DNA of 64,000 nt from Gymnogyps californianus. Taxonomy: Eukaryota > Chordata > Aves > Accipitriformes > Cathartidae. Location of the stretch: contig NC_059486.1 of the NCBI RefSeq assembly GCF_018139145.2, positions 2,418,001-2,482,000 of the forward strand, in the 5' to 3' direction. Each line of letters starts with the position of its first letter. Positions within the stretch are counted from its first letter, which is position 1. Positions 1-13,276 of this stretch are shown in pieces. The notes under the pieces were generated by a model. The model saw only the letters and a program-made list of their open reading frames with translations. It did no database searches and was not told the origin of the DNA. The translations under genes were made by a program, and so were the position numbers.

Positions 1-353
1 ACAATGCTTATGGTAGATATCCTGGCGTGTGACTGACTCTTTATCCTCATCTACAGCCACTGTGCCATTGTGCTTCAGCCAAATCTGTTGCTGTAGAGGG
101 AGTAGGCAGAGGCTGCTGCTGTTTGGATCTGGGTTGCTAATAAATATTATATCGGTACTCTCTGATGGTACTGTGGTCTCAAAGAATGTGCTGGCAGTGT
201 TCCCCATCCTGATGAGCATGTCTTTCCTTCAATAAATTTTATTTACTCTGTAAACTTCTTTAGAAAGAGTCTTCCCAGTCATTTTATTGCTTTTAATTTC
301 TTAAATCTGTATTTTGTCAGGCCATTGTTCCCTATTTGCTTGTCTTATGAGGG

Positions 354-370
354 TACAGTACTGTACAGTA
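354..370. repeat. Palindrome TACAGTACTGTA with repeat
   Basis: TACAGTACTGTA (354-365) is self-complementary and is followed directly by CAGTA, giving overlapping repeats. A simple sequence curiosity with no inferred function. Confidence 0.8.
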
Positions 371-3300
371 TATATCTTCACAGCTCTAACCCTGCTGTTA
401 GATTGGTCTTTATTTTCAAATACTGATGAAGCTACGTTATAGAGTTAGAAAACCAGGTCTGGTGACTTTTTTTTGTTTGTTTTGCTTAACCAGAGTTTAC
501 AGGTTTTCCCATCAGTAAGAGGAGATACACTCTAAAGCTAAATTTATATTTGTTATTTCAGGAATTTGAGCATATAATGCTTAAAACACTGATTGCTTTT
601 GTAGATTTGTTTGTGTAGGTTAAGTTTACTCTGTGTTGGGATTCTGTTGGCTATTGGTGCTACTTACCTAATTCAAGTAACAGTTGATGCTTTTTTCTGT
701 CTATTTTTTAACTGCTTATTTGTTTTTCCCTGTTCAGTTCTCATGTTGAGTGAGGGAAGTCTGTCAGCTGTAAAAATATTTGACTATACTTTTGAGAATA
801 TGTTTATTTGTTTAAACTAAGAAATACTGTCACTAGAAAAAAGCTGAGTGGAAGATGAGCATGAGTGACATATTGTGGTGTTTAGTCACATTAGGGGGCT
901 TTATTGGTGTGAAGTGAGATCAAAATTTTAAATGATTTAGCTTATGAAGTTTGTAGATCCTATTAAAAGACCCACTTTATTTCAGCGCTTTGGTTTGGAA
1001 ACACATTAGCCTCTTAGTGTTATAATAAGATAAATGTATTTAACTGTCTAGTCTAAATTGGGTAAGTTATAGGATAACATTTATTGCAGGGAGGCTGAGG
1101 TTTGTTTCTTTGTTTTGAGCAGAAAAATAGAAAAAGTCTGTGGGTTTTGTTGGGGTCCTCTCTTTCCTGTGAAATTCCTTCATTTTTATTCTGAATCCCC
1201 TGGCTACAGAGCCATGTAGAATAGATTTCATTTCTGGCAGCGATTAAGACTTCTGACTTTCAGTGTGGTGGAGCTGAAGTGAAACTGCTGCCGAGTAGTG
1301 AAGCTGCTGTACTGTACTTGAGGTGTGTGCCTGTGTGTATTGACATGTTTGTGTATTTGCAGGTACGAGTTCTGGATTGGGGGGTGTTGGGGATTTTTTT
1401 TGAGTGCATAATTGGTCTTTGTTTAATCCAAACTCACTGAACTGCTGCCAGTCTCTTCTTCAGTTAGGCAATATGGATCCTGTACTGTGGAGGGAGGGAG
1501 GTTCCACATCCTCTGTAATGTTTTCCAGGGAGGAATTGGTACACCTCTTGAAGTGAGCCAAAACTGAAGCGGTAGCATCTTTATTTGAGTTTTCAGTAAT
1601 TTGTAGTAATCTCTGGATTATGTAATCATCATATTTGTCTCAAGCGCACTCAGCTTTCAATATTTATCTACTACGTGATAACTTCTGGCAAGTAATTAAA
1701 ACCCTGAATCTGTTGGGTGTTAGGAATTCCTGTCTCCCTTATCTCCATTCCCTCTCCCACTTTAAAGGGTAAGAGAAATGATTCTACGCGTAACGTCAGT
1801 TTTCATAGGTTTCCTACAGCTGTTGGCACTTGCTAGTGTCTTACAGCTCCTGGATTTTATCTATTAATTTTCAGTGAGCCAGTACTGTCTGCATATACAT
1901 ACATAGCTGTCCTTCGTTACATAATGAAGACTGAGTTACCTGGGTGAGATGTCTGATGTGCTTAAAATGCCAACAGGCAGAGATTTATTCAAATCTGTGG
2001 TTTTTTTTTTTTTAAAAAAAGTAATAAAGAATAAACGTATTAGATGCTCAGAGTAGAAATTCTTAAATCATAGTCACTGTTTGAGGTTACTCCTTGTTAC
2101 AGCTCACATGTATAAATCCAGAGATACTATGTAAGGGAAAACTGTATGAGAACTTGCTGCTTAAAATGGGAAAAATATGTTGTTACTTATATTCTAATAA
2201 CACTTGCCTCATGGATAGTGTAAGGCACTCTACTAAAAAGAATTAAAACGATCTTTGTACTGAATAATAGTCTCTAGAATTGCATAAAAGAGTTACTTTT
2301 GTACTCTACGTAATTCTTGTGTTAAATCTAACAATTCATTTTTTTGAAAGCATTAACAGAAGTGATTGAAATGGATTCACTCAATAGAATAGATACCTGA
2401 TAGCAGTGGTAATAGGGAAGCATTAATTGTGATTTGCAAGCATCCTCACCACTGGCGGAAATAGATGACCATGCATTTAGGACGTGTGAGGAAGAAGGAG
2501 TAAGGGGGGAAAATACTTTTAAGCCACATCCTTTTTCATTATGGTTTTTTTTTTTCATTTGTCGCATAAAAATGCAGCTCAGAGCTGTATTAACTTACCT
2601 GACTTCCACCAAATGCTTTCAGATGCCCTCTGTGACAGTAGAGCAGCCCCTGTGAGAAAGGAGGACAGCAGCTGTATGGAACAGGAGCTGTCCCTTTTGG
2701 GTGACTTCTGATGGCAGACTTGGAGTTGTCTTTTTCCCCCTCTAGGAAAACACAGATTTGTGGGTTGCTGATGCTGTAAACTGTAAGTTCTGAAATGTAT
2801 CTCGTCCAAAAGACACTGCTAGGTAAACACCAAGACAAGACCACTGAAGTAAATAACTGTTTCTTGACATAAACACGCTCGTTTGAAATTCAGTTCAAAG
2901 GATGCCCTGGATGTAAAGGATATTACTAAAATGGTCAGGGAAGTATTATGTAACTTTTTGATGAGACTATATTTATTGAATAAGTATTTATTACCTGCTT
3001 TTCACTAGGTATTCTCAGTGTTATTGCGTTCAAACTATTACAAAAATAAGATGCAGAAAAAGTTGTGGCTTAAGTGCCTCCGAGGAATCCCTTTATTAGC
3101 TCAGACCAAGTAATGTCATCTTACATGGGATGAATTTGGCTCGTAAATGAAATTACTGAAATTTGGAGTGTTTTGTCCAAGGGCAATAAAGGTGAAAACA
3201 AGATTTGATCACCACACCTGTTCAAGGACTTATCTTGCAGACAGTAAGCAATTGTTCGATTTAATGGGATCTCTTTAGTAGAGAGAACAGTAAGTGCAAA

Positions 3301-4527
3301 CATATGGAACTTATTCCCTTGACAGGCCATGCCAGGTTTATTTGTATACATAATGAGCTGTGCATAGGTTTTGAATTGCTTGCAGTGTAACTAGTGCTGT
3401 GACTTTGCTTTTGCTTCTTCTTTTCTTCTTCTTTTTATTTTCTTTTTTTATTCTGGGCCAGATGTGGGCTTAGATACACATATTTTCTTGAGCTATCAAA
3501 GTTCTGTGGAACACTTTTAGATTACTGAAAGTCCATAAAGCTGACCCCTTGTCGATCGCTTGAAATGTGATGCTTTTCTTACAGTTAAATGGTGTTGCCC
3601 ATACTTCCACACAGGCCTAAGGCTCAGTTTTGCACATAATATACTAGTTTATAAATATATGCATAGTTTAGGAAGATGCATTAAAGAAGCAGGATTATTT
3701 ATTTGTAAATTAATTACAGAATTGTTCTTTTGTTCATATGGGATGGTATAGTCTCACTTTTTCATTCACAATGAGGCATTCCCAGAGGCCGTCATGAGTC
3801 AAATATCTGTGATGCAAAAAAATTTTATGACCTTTCTCAAAAATCAGTCTTTGTGGAAACAAGAGTAGGTGTTGGTGAAAGAGATTTTTTTTTTTTCTTT
3901 TTTCTAAATAGGACAGATTAACGATAAAGAAACCAGAATATTTTTACGGAATGATAGATTTCTTCGTTCCAAGTATCTGAGATCAAAATAACCTCAGAGA
4001 TAATTATTATATTTTTTTATTTCCTCCAGCTAAAAATCTGATTTGATTGTGAAAACAAAAGACAACTGTGTGTTTTCCCCCTACTCCCCTTTCCGCTTGA
4101 ATTTCTCAAGAATTTGCAAAACCTTAAACAATTTGAAGATGTGCAGTGACATTTAGGGGTGATTCAATCCAGTACTAAATCAGAGCTGCTGCCAGTTTTC
4201 TGTTCCTAAAACCCTTTCAGACTTTGCAGCATCTTTGCTGTGGACGTCGTATCCTCTGTCTGTCTTAGTTTGAAGAGTGCTGTGCTAGTAAGTTTGCTAC
4301 TCTTGTAGAGACAATTTCAGCTGAAATCATACTTAATGAAGCTTTTTATATATTGATGTTGGCAGTAGTAATACTAATGCTGAGTTTAATACTAACCTGT
4401 GTTTGGGCTGGCATTAGAGGCAATGATCTGCTTTTGGCCTCCGTGCCAGAAAGACTTGTCATCACTAGGCTGGAGAATGCCAGCGGGCTTTCTAGGCAGG
4501 TAGGAGATCTAGGCAGATACACTCTCC

Positions 4528-4549
4528 TTTTTTTTTTTTTTTTTTTTTT
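4528..4549 (+). repeat. T22 homopolymer
   Basis: Twenty-two uninterrupted T. No recognisable retroelement body is attached on either side, so it is a simple tract or an unrecognised poly(A) on the minus strand. Confidence 0.95.
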
Positions 4550-7500
4550 AAGTGGTCATTTGATTTGAAAGCCTTCGGAGTTCCTGAGTACAGACTGGTT
4601 TCAGAATAATGCAAGGTTTCAGCTAATGTGTGTCACGTGTCAGTGTGAAGGAGGGGTGAACCCCATCGTTGGGGAAACCACTTAGGAAGTGTACTGCTTT
4701 CCTGCTGTAACTTCACTAGGTAACTCAGTAAGTACCCTCTTTGTCTTCTGTTCTGCAGGTGATTGAAAGATAAAGCTAATTATTTTGCTTTTTGTTTTTA
4801 ATGTACTAATTTTACACCCCCACCCCCCCGTGCTCTTTAATTTCATGTTGATCATACCATTTTCATTTCAGTCTTCAACTAGTCTGAAGTGTCCTCTAGA
4901 ATTTCTGCAGCTTCCAGTAACACAAATCTTACATTGGTCAGGCTCTCCTCTGCCAGGCTGTCCTTCCACAGTGGACTTCCTGCCTTTTTAATTTGTTGCT
5001 GCCACAAACCTGCATTTTAAGAACAAAAAGGAGGCTTTCCCTGTAGAGCAAATTCAGTTCGGCACTACTGGAATGGCAATCCAGGGCTGCAGTGGAAGAA
5101 TTCGACAAGATTCAACACTGCTGGCTAAGGTGCAAATTCATTAGGTAGACTACCCTTAGTGTTATATAGAATAACCTTTTTAATGCAGGCTTGGCAATAC
5201 TATTCTTTGGGAGCTGTTTATTTTTATTGCATTGAACTAATGTTGTCTGGTAAGCATACCTTGAGGATTTTAAGCATGGTAAATTGCTTTCCTGGCCCTG
5301 AGAGCAGTATCTGTAGCTACTGTTACTGAGATCCCTGTCATAATTTCTTGAAACTCAGAAATTCTGCTGCCATTATTTAGCTGCAAAAAAAATCTTGCAC
5401 ATAAAGATGAGTACAGTGTTACTTTCAGTATAGGTTTTCGGGCGAGGCCACATACACGAAACTATTGTATTATTTCTGTTTTACGTTGCTCAGAATTTGT
5501 GGAACAAGTGCAGAAGTGGTAGTATCACTGTTGGATTTGACCCTCTCCTTAGCTTCCGTAAATGGAATGCTTTGTGGCTCTGAAGAAAAATCCCTAATCA
5601 CTTTTCAGTATGTTCTTCTTAGAAGTTAAAGTTCTGGTAGGTAATGTTTGTATAAAATAATGGTTGAAAAATAAAGCACGCGTACATGTTTGTATAAATC
5701 AAATTAGTGTCCAACAGTCATCTCTACACTGTTAGGTCACCTGCTTCAGATGGTCAGAAATAGCTCTGAATGACCTGGGCCTATAGGGTGGTTTTGGCAT
5801 GGCTGCTTAGGATGATTTTTAGCACTAGGACAAAGATGGTAGTAAAATACTTCTTAATCTTGTTGGAAGCTGTTGAACTAGGAGCATAAATCAGTTCTAG
5901 ATTGGGTAATTGATGGAAAAGCACACAGAGGTGGAAACTTTCTTCATAAACAGCTGGTCTAGAGAAAGCTTTCTGACAGCTGTGGATTTAGGTGGAGAGT
6001 ATTGGATAAAAGTGTAAAAACTAATATGTAATAAAATAGAAGAGTGCATAAAAAAATAGGGTATGTGCTGTACTTCAGACAGTGGAAATGCATCAGTAAC
6101 ACTTAATTTTTTTACCATCCGTTGGGACATCACAGATTAATCTAAACTTGTGTGGGTTTAGGGTTAACAAGAGGAAAGTGTTTGTAGAAACATCATTTGT
6201 CTGAAAGGTGCCTGTGTATTCTCGAGCTGTCGATTGAATAATGTTTGTGGAAAAAATTGGAGTGGCTTACCTGTAATAAATAGTGATATAATTTACTAGG
6301 AATTTTTTAAGTGTTGCTCAGTGTTAAAATTGAGAAGATGAGTTTGAACAGGCATGGACTTGATTAAAACAGTTGGATCATCTTTCAGCGTTAGCAGATA
6401 TTGGTCATGTGTAGGTGGACTCTTTAAAATGTAAATCAGGATAAAATGAGCTGTTAAAAGCTTACTGTGAGTGGGTTTTGTTGGATTTATTTGTGATCAA
6501 ATAATGCAGGCAGGGATTTGTGAAACATAAGAAGCAAAAATTCCTTCTTTATGGATGGTTTTTGATAAGCAACAAAAAAGTAATATCTACTTGCTTCTAA
6601 ACCTCCCCCTCCTGTAGCTTTTAATATTGCACACCTGTAGTTCAGTCATAGTTGTAATCCAGCACAGGTATCCATATGGATAGCAAATCTTTTTTTTAAA
6701 GGCTGAGAGGGAACGAAAACAGTTTTCCATTCCATTTATCCTTATGAAAAGTCAAGTATTGTGCCTGATGATCCTGCAGTTAGGAAAATGAACTGCAGCC
6801 AGATGGGACTTGCATTTTATGGTAAAGCTGTTTAATTATCTGACTTTCCTCTGCCTTTATGGGCTCAAAATGTGAGAGTTTTAAGGCATTAAGGATTTTA
6901 TTAGACTGACTGTCATTATTAATGGCATTACGTGTCAGTTGGTGCTTTTAAATCAAATTTGCTGGTTTCACAGTAGTTGTGCTTAGTGCTTTAGAAGAGG
7001 GGAATGAGGTGAAACTAAGGATGAAACCTACTGCTTTCAGTAGTTTTAGAAACAGTATCATTGGCTGGGTAAGAAATAGTAAGGTGGTGTAAGCTTGACA
7101 TGCAAGTAGTCTTGAAAATCCTGTATGTGTTGTGCTGAGCAATAAACCAAATATGTTTGCTGTAGCATTAACTATCTCAAGGAGAGTTGAGTGTTCTGAA
7201 GAGTGCTGTATGTTTGTGTGCTAATATACCAAATCATGTGGCTTGATTGCTTTATATGGAGTTGAAACAACTATGCTTTTCAGTGCTTTGTCTTAGAAGA
7301 GGTATACAGTTGTTACTTTTTAAAGGATATGCAGTGCTCTTACTTGAGTGGCTGAGAATGAATTTTAATTTGTGACCTTTTGTTATTAAAGGATTCTATT
7401 TTTTTTGTGGAAAATAGTCCTAATTTCTGTGAATGTCAGAAGTTCATGGTCACCTGTGTTGCTGTTTCTATTTATGAACCTCGGTTTACAGAGGCTCTTT

Positions 7501-9503
7501 ATTTGGTTCTTTTAAAAATATATTCTATTAGAATAGTCACAGCATTTCAAAGACTTTCTTGCCAAAATCTGATTGATCTTCTGCACTGCCGTATAATGTT
7601 AGTTGCGTTAATCTAGACGTCCTTGGCTGCTTCTGTTGCAAGTTAACTTATCAAAGTTTATATCTTCCACAGTGTGTTTGGAAATAATGGTATGTGTTGA
7701 ACAAATACCATAATTGCATTGTGTAGTAGGTTTTTGACAGAACTCCACATGAAACAATTGAGGAATAAGTTAAAGTTGGAATATTAATAGTGTCCAGAGC
7801 AAGCAGTTGCCTGTGAATTGCAATTTAATGGAAACAGTATCTGAATTCCATGAACCGTTTTGATGAATTAACCTAAAAATCTCTTTCAGCTTGTAATAAT
7901 AATATAATAATAATGTTAAAGTACAGTATAATTATTTCATTTTTATTTAAATTCTGTATAGCAGGTGTTGCTTAGTGTACAAGATTAATTGCTGCATAGT
8001 AATAATTTTCTCTAGCTCTAATGTTTTCCTGATAAAGAGCCTTTTTATAGGTGCATCAACCAAACTCTCTGCTCTTGGGTTATATCCACTTTGAGACTGG
8101 ATACACTTGCTATTTGTTGTGGATTGGATGAGTGGGAATGGGTAGGCGATTGGCACACCTGCCATTTCCACAGGAGTACCTTTTTTTTGGAGGCTCTTTC
8201 ACTTCTGCTTTAGCTCATACTTTCGTGTTTCAAAGTTTCAGAACTGTTTTTGTCTCCCTGACAAAATAAGACATGAGTGTTTGCATTTTCAATTTAAAAA
8301 ATAGGAATATGAACTGCAAACAGGTATGAAAATATTAAATGCCTCTTTTTGTTTGCAGGGAACACTGTGGAAGTATTTGAAACTATACATTTCCTGCTGG
8401 GGGTGGTTTGTGTACAATGTCTATCCATGACATAGAAAATGGAAGATAAAGTAGTTCACAAATTGTACAAAATGTAGTCATTCTTCTGGCTTTGTGCTTC
8501 TGTGCACAAAATGCTTCCTTTTCGTATGTCTGCAGCAGAGCCTTTTGAGGAGTTAGTTGCCAAGTCAACTTTCCTGTTTGCTGCTACCTGTTCTGGGATC
8601 CAGAGTCTGAACTCATGGAAAAAGCAACTTGTATTCACTTACAGAGATTTGAGCGGAGATGTAAGCTTCACAGTGCTTGATGATCAAAGTTCACCTACTT
8701 CTCTTAGGCAGCGGCTGACAGTTTTAGGGAGTATGTATTTGGATCAGTCAAGATTGAGTTTCTTCTCCAGCGAGCCCCAGAATTTAGTAATTTATTTCTC
8801 AAGTAGCAGAGACTATACAGTATAGCGTACTTTGCAGTCCTTGTTCTGTATGTAATGATTGGTTTAAATATATCTTCCTTGAAAGCTTAAAACTTCATGT
8901 TAAGTAAGACGACATCTGTGAAATTCAGTCGGTTAATAGCACGGTACTAATGAAACTTCTGAAGCTATGGGCTTTGCCATTTTGAGATGTCCTTTGTGAA
9001 TTCCATTGACTTCTACAGATTCTCAGCTTAACTGATTTAACTTAACTGATTTTAATACGTACATCAAACTAATTTGCCTCAACTGTCATGTAGGACTGAT
9101 GAAAATTATTTCTAATGTTTTAGCTATCATACTGTGCTGTTCTTCTTCAGGGTAAAGCTGTAGCAGGCAGTTTTTCAATATAAGCATGATTCTTTCCAGT
9201 AAACCGGTCTTCTGTAACCTCACTTCCACCTTTTTTTTGCTTGTGTCCTTATAGAGAATGACAAAGGAGATGCTTGGAGTGCCATACAAACAATATAAGA
9301 CCCTGAAGGCATTCATTTATTCATTCATGATTTATGGGCTTGGAAACAAAGGTCTTATCTTTCTCCAGAAGTAAAAGAAAACAAAATGAACAGAAGTGCC
9401 AGAAAATAAACAGTAGCATATTTCTGGGTTTAAGTCAAGTTACAAATCAAGAAAGCAAAACATTTAACACTAATCTATAAAATGGAGTTTCAGCCATTCT
9501 TAG

Positions 9504-9564
9504 ATTCCTCATTTATTATGCTTCTGTTTTTATTATGCTCTTATTATTCCTCACTTATTATGCT
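9504..9564 (+). repeat. Imperfect 42-bp-period duplication
   Basis: ATTCCTCATTTATTATGCT (9504-9522) recurs at 9546-9564 with one T to C change, and a partial TTATTATGCTC copy lies between them. It looks like a small local tandem duplication. Confidence 0.8.
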
Positions 9565-11623
9565 CCATAAAACAGCTGAAAAAATTATTTTTTCTATGTG
9601 GATTTTTTGATTAAGCTCTTTTAACCTATTTTTGCTTTTGCTTCCAAAACTTTACAATTACTTTCTATAAGAAAGAGACTTTCTTAACTGTTGTTGGTTT
9701 AGTTGTATTTTAGCTTATTTTGTGGTATAAATATGCCAGTCTTCCCAGTCCTCTTTGTACTTATTTTTCTTTAGGCAGTGCTTAAAAAAGTAAAAATGTT
9801 ATTGTTTGAAGTGTTTCAGCTAGGAAGAGTTATTTCTGGCAGAGAATGTGCCTTCTCTCAGCCAGCCCGCATCTGCTGTTTTGTAACCGTTTCCTGTCGG
9901 GAGGCCTGATCCGTGAGCTCTTTCCTCCTCGGGTAGTTAGGGAATTAGGGTGAATGAGAATTATTGCCAGAATCCACATGACAGGTAACATGGAGTAAAT
10001 GAATTGGTTCGTGGATTTGTTTATAAGTAGTACGTCCACCTCGCATGAAGAGCCACCCTTGTGCAAACTTGAGCTTGAGCTACAAGACAGGTGAATGACC
10101 TCATCACCGGGGAAAAAGGGGCAAATTGTGCTTTCCCAGTTCTGTTAGCTCCACAGATTTAGAAAGCTTGGTTGCAGTACTAGGTGTAGTTCACTTCAGG
10201 TACTGAATTTGTAGTATGTATGTGTATGCAATTTAGGTATTAAAAAGTTTTAATAGGCTTTTGTAATCTGGCGCAGCGCGTAGGAAGTGTGTACGTGGGA
10301 GCTCCACCGGCAGGTCTGAACCGGTCTTCCTTCTCATGCTTGTAATTGTGAGAAGCAGCTGAGGACAGTGACCTCTGGCACAACTGTGTGGATATATATC
10401 CACAGCGGCAGTGAGAAATGAGAGGGCTTTTTTTTAAAGCAGCTATAATAGAAAAACAACTTCCATATGAAATTATCTTACTATCAAAGTACTTGGAGAA
10501 TTTTCAAATTGCTTTGCGCAGCTGTGTTACCTTCAGTATCGAACACCGCTTTGATACCTACATTTTTTTAATGGATCGTGCAGATTTTTTCTCTTCAAGT
10601 TAGGATTTCCTTTCTTCTGCAGGAACATATGTTTTTAATATAATGAGGAATAAAGTTGAACACTTCTTCAGAGCTATACTCTATTGCAAATATCTTAAGA
10701 AATTTTCTACTGTTCTGTAAGAAAAAGTTTGTTTCGTTTTATAGAAAAATTCCTCTGCAAGTTTCATTTAATCAAATCCTGAAAGCTTTATCTGACAGTC
10801 ATGATATTCAGTCATTTTCTATTTGAGCTATTTTTATTGGCTATTCTTTCAGGAATTAGGCAATGGTTATTACTCGTTAGGGGAGGTTTTTTCCATAACC
10901 TACAAAAATTATAGTATGTACTTTTACTGCAATTCAGAGAAAATAAATCTCTTACCAGACTTTTTTTTTTTTTCCTTTGCTTAAATTCAGATTAATTGGC
11001 TGTGGTAGTAGCTGTTCTTTTAATGATTTCTAACAAGGTCATATATTGAACAGTAACATCTATAAAAGGCTGCAGCAGTCTTCTGAGATGGTGTACTTCT
11101 GTAAGGTAAGCATTTTGTGTGAAAGGTAATACATTGGAGACAGCAGTGTTGTAGATCATTCTAGGCATGAAAAAGCTATTAAATACACTGAATGAATGAG
11201 AAATGTGGCGCTGTTGTTGGCACTCTCCTGTTCTGCAGACTTGCATGTAGGCAGGGCAGACTCTTTTCTTGCTGTTTTCAAGAGGCCATTTGCTGGTTTT
11301 TGTCAAAAAGAAAAGCCTTCCTCCCTCCTTCCCTTTTTTTTTTTTAAGCAAAAGCTCTCCAGGCCCTGTGAATTATTAAGATCTGTTAGCACAGTTGCTC
11401 TTTCTTTGGGAAATTGGCTGTCAGAAGTAGCAAGAGAGCTCTTAGGAGTCTCTTTGCTTTTGATTAAGTGGAACAGTTGGATCGGTAACAGATTCCAGAT
11501 TTTATATGACAGTTACTCATTTCTATGCAACCTGTGCGATTAGAACAAATTCTCTGAAATAAGCATGTGTAGCTACATGCATATGCATATGTAAATATAA
11601 GAATTTACCCTAATCATAGGCAT

Positions 11624-11641
11624 TGTGTGTATATACACACA
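11624..11641. repeat. 18-bp perfect palindrome of alternating purine-pyrimidine
   Basis: TGTGTGTATATACACACA is self-complementary. A second alternating stretch (ATGCATATGCATATG) lies about 40 bp upstream. Both have Z-DNA or cruciform potential. Confidence 0.85.
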
Positions 11642-12484
11642 AACACAAAATGTGACATACTTTAGATTACCATAGCATTCTCTTTGCTTTTCTTTGAACA
11701 CAAAATGTTCAGGAAGGTATATGGAGGTGGATTTCTTACCGGCTGTTTTCTTACTAAGTAGAATCTACAGTGATATGATAAATATTATGTCACTCACAGT
11801 GTAACATAATTTGTATTTACCGCCTATTAATAAAGTTATAGTACAAATTCTTTAAAATTCTGAAGTGTTGGTTTTGAAAATAATCTTTGGAAGAATTGCA
11901 ATACACAGCTTTCCTTCTTTCTAGAACCAGGAAGACTGGCAGTGTATAATATTTTTTGGTACAGTCTGTCTGTTTTCTTTATCTTCTCTAAGGAGAAGAG
12001 GATTTCTCATTAAGAAGTCCATCTTGTCCATCAGTGATGGACAAATGGATGCACTTGATTCAGTTTTATTTTGAGCCTATTTGCAATATACTGTGCTGTA
12101 GTACATTCATGTCTGGAAAGGTAATGAATATGTATTTAATGGAAAGCCTTTTCTGATAAATGTTTTGAAGTTTACCTCTTCTTGAAACAGGTTTTCAGCT
12201 CTGAGGATTAGCTTACTGAACTGTTAGCATATATTAGCATATATAACTTTCTGTACGGTGGAAGGAGATTTGTTTGTTGCAGTAGCATCTTTTAAAAGGA
12301 ATATTTTGTTCTTACCAGACGATTCTGGCCTGGACCGCTTTAAAAAGCTGGAAAGACCATGGAGTGAGCCTCCTAAAGGGGCAACAAGATTTAGAGAACT
12401 TGGAATTTTCTGATCTCAGTGCCATCTTCTGGACTGCACTTGGACAAACTTATGCCTGCTATTTGAATATTTTTGATCTCTGTA

Positions 12485-13276
12485 GTGGAGAACTGGCTGA
12501 GCTGCTAGGCTCCGAGAGAAATGGTTAGTGGTACAAGGTCCAGTTGGCATTCTAGGTTAGCAGCGCTCTTTCTCGAGAGTTAATACTGGATTTGATGCAA
12601 AATATTGCACGTGAGATGGAATGAAGTCATGCACCAACCATTACAGCCTGGGGCCAACAAAGCAGCTTTGTAGAAAATGATCTGGGCTCCTGGTGGGCAA
12701 CAAGTTGAATATGAATCGGTAGCAATGCCCTTATGGATAATTGCCTGCTGCTCTGGGAGTTGATTATTCCTTCCTATTAGGCACTGGTGAGACTGTGTCT
12801 GGAGTACTGGGTTCAATTTTGAGCTCCTCAGATGGGCAGACTGGGGTGAATCCAGCAGAAGGCGGCCAGAGCACGTGCCATGGCAGGAGGCTGTGGGGGC
12901 TGTGTTCTCTACAGTCTGAAGAATAGAAGGTGAAAGGACCACCTGATCGTTCTTTCTGGCTAGCTGCTGGGTGGCTCTACAGGAGGAGGAAGCAGTCTCT
13001 TTCTCTGTATATGCCCAAGAAAAATGAAAGACAACAGAAACAAGTTACCACAAATGGGCAGAAATTTCAATTAGGTATCATAGGGTTTTTTTTCCAACAA
13101 GGATGTTCAAACACTGTAACAAGTTGTCCTGAGAGGTGGTGGAATCTTCATCATTGGGAATACTCCAAACTTGTCTGGGAGCAGCTTTACCTAACTTACG
13201 ATTTGGTCCTGTTACGACCAGGGAGGTTACAGGGGTTTGCCTGAAGAGGTTTTCAGTCTAAATTATTCTGTGATTC
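12485..13276 (+). mobile_element. Degenerate CR1 LINE, 5'-truncated 3' end, sense
   Basis: The segment follows the recalled 3' half of amniote CR1. GAACTGGCTG, then GGTACAAGGTCCAGTTGG and ATACTGG match the reverse-transcriptase coding region. GGGCTCCTGGTGGGCAACAA, GCACTGGTGAGACTG, GAGTACTGGGTTCA and GAGCTCCTCAG follow in the expected order. The late part reads like the terminal GAGAGGTGGTGGAATCT segment, and the copy ends in the CR1 terminal motif ATTCTGTGATT at 13264-13274. The region that should encode the F-A-D-D catalytic motif appears deleted around 12600-12650. Reading frames are broken many times, so it is an old inactive copy. Open frames of 61-120 codons on both strands here are remnants or shadows. 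The exact 5' edge is uncertain by tens of bases. Confidence 0.85.

Larger units (their letters stand above)
1..12484. other. Intron 2, left part: no gene seen
   Basis: AT-rich unique-looking intron. It contains the T22 run, the 354 palindrome, the 9.5-kb duplication and the 11.6-kb palindrome. Short open frames, the longest about 119 codons, lack splice context, family resemblance or conserved motifs. Confidence 0.75.

Noticed and set aside
5040..5100. Weak CR1-like string GGCACTACTGGAATGG
   Set aside because: Only a short resemblance with no continuation in CR1 order on either side.
8502..8825. 107-codon + strand frame
   Set aside because: No family resemblance, no consistent splice sites placing it as a MED13L exon, and MED13L exon order is already satisfied without it.
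12580..12942. 120-codon minus-strand frame
   Set aside because: It is the antisense shadow of the CR1 fragment at 12485-13276.
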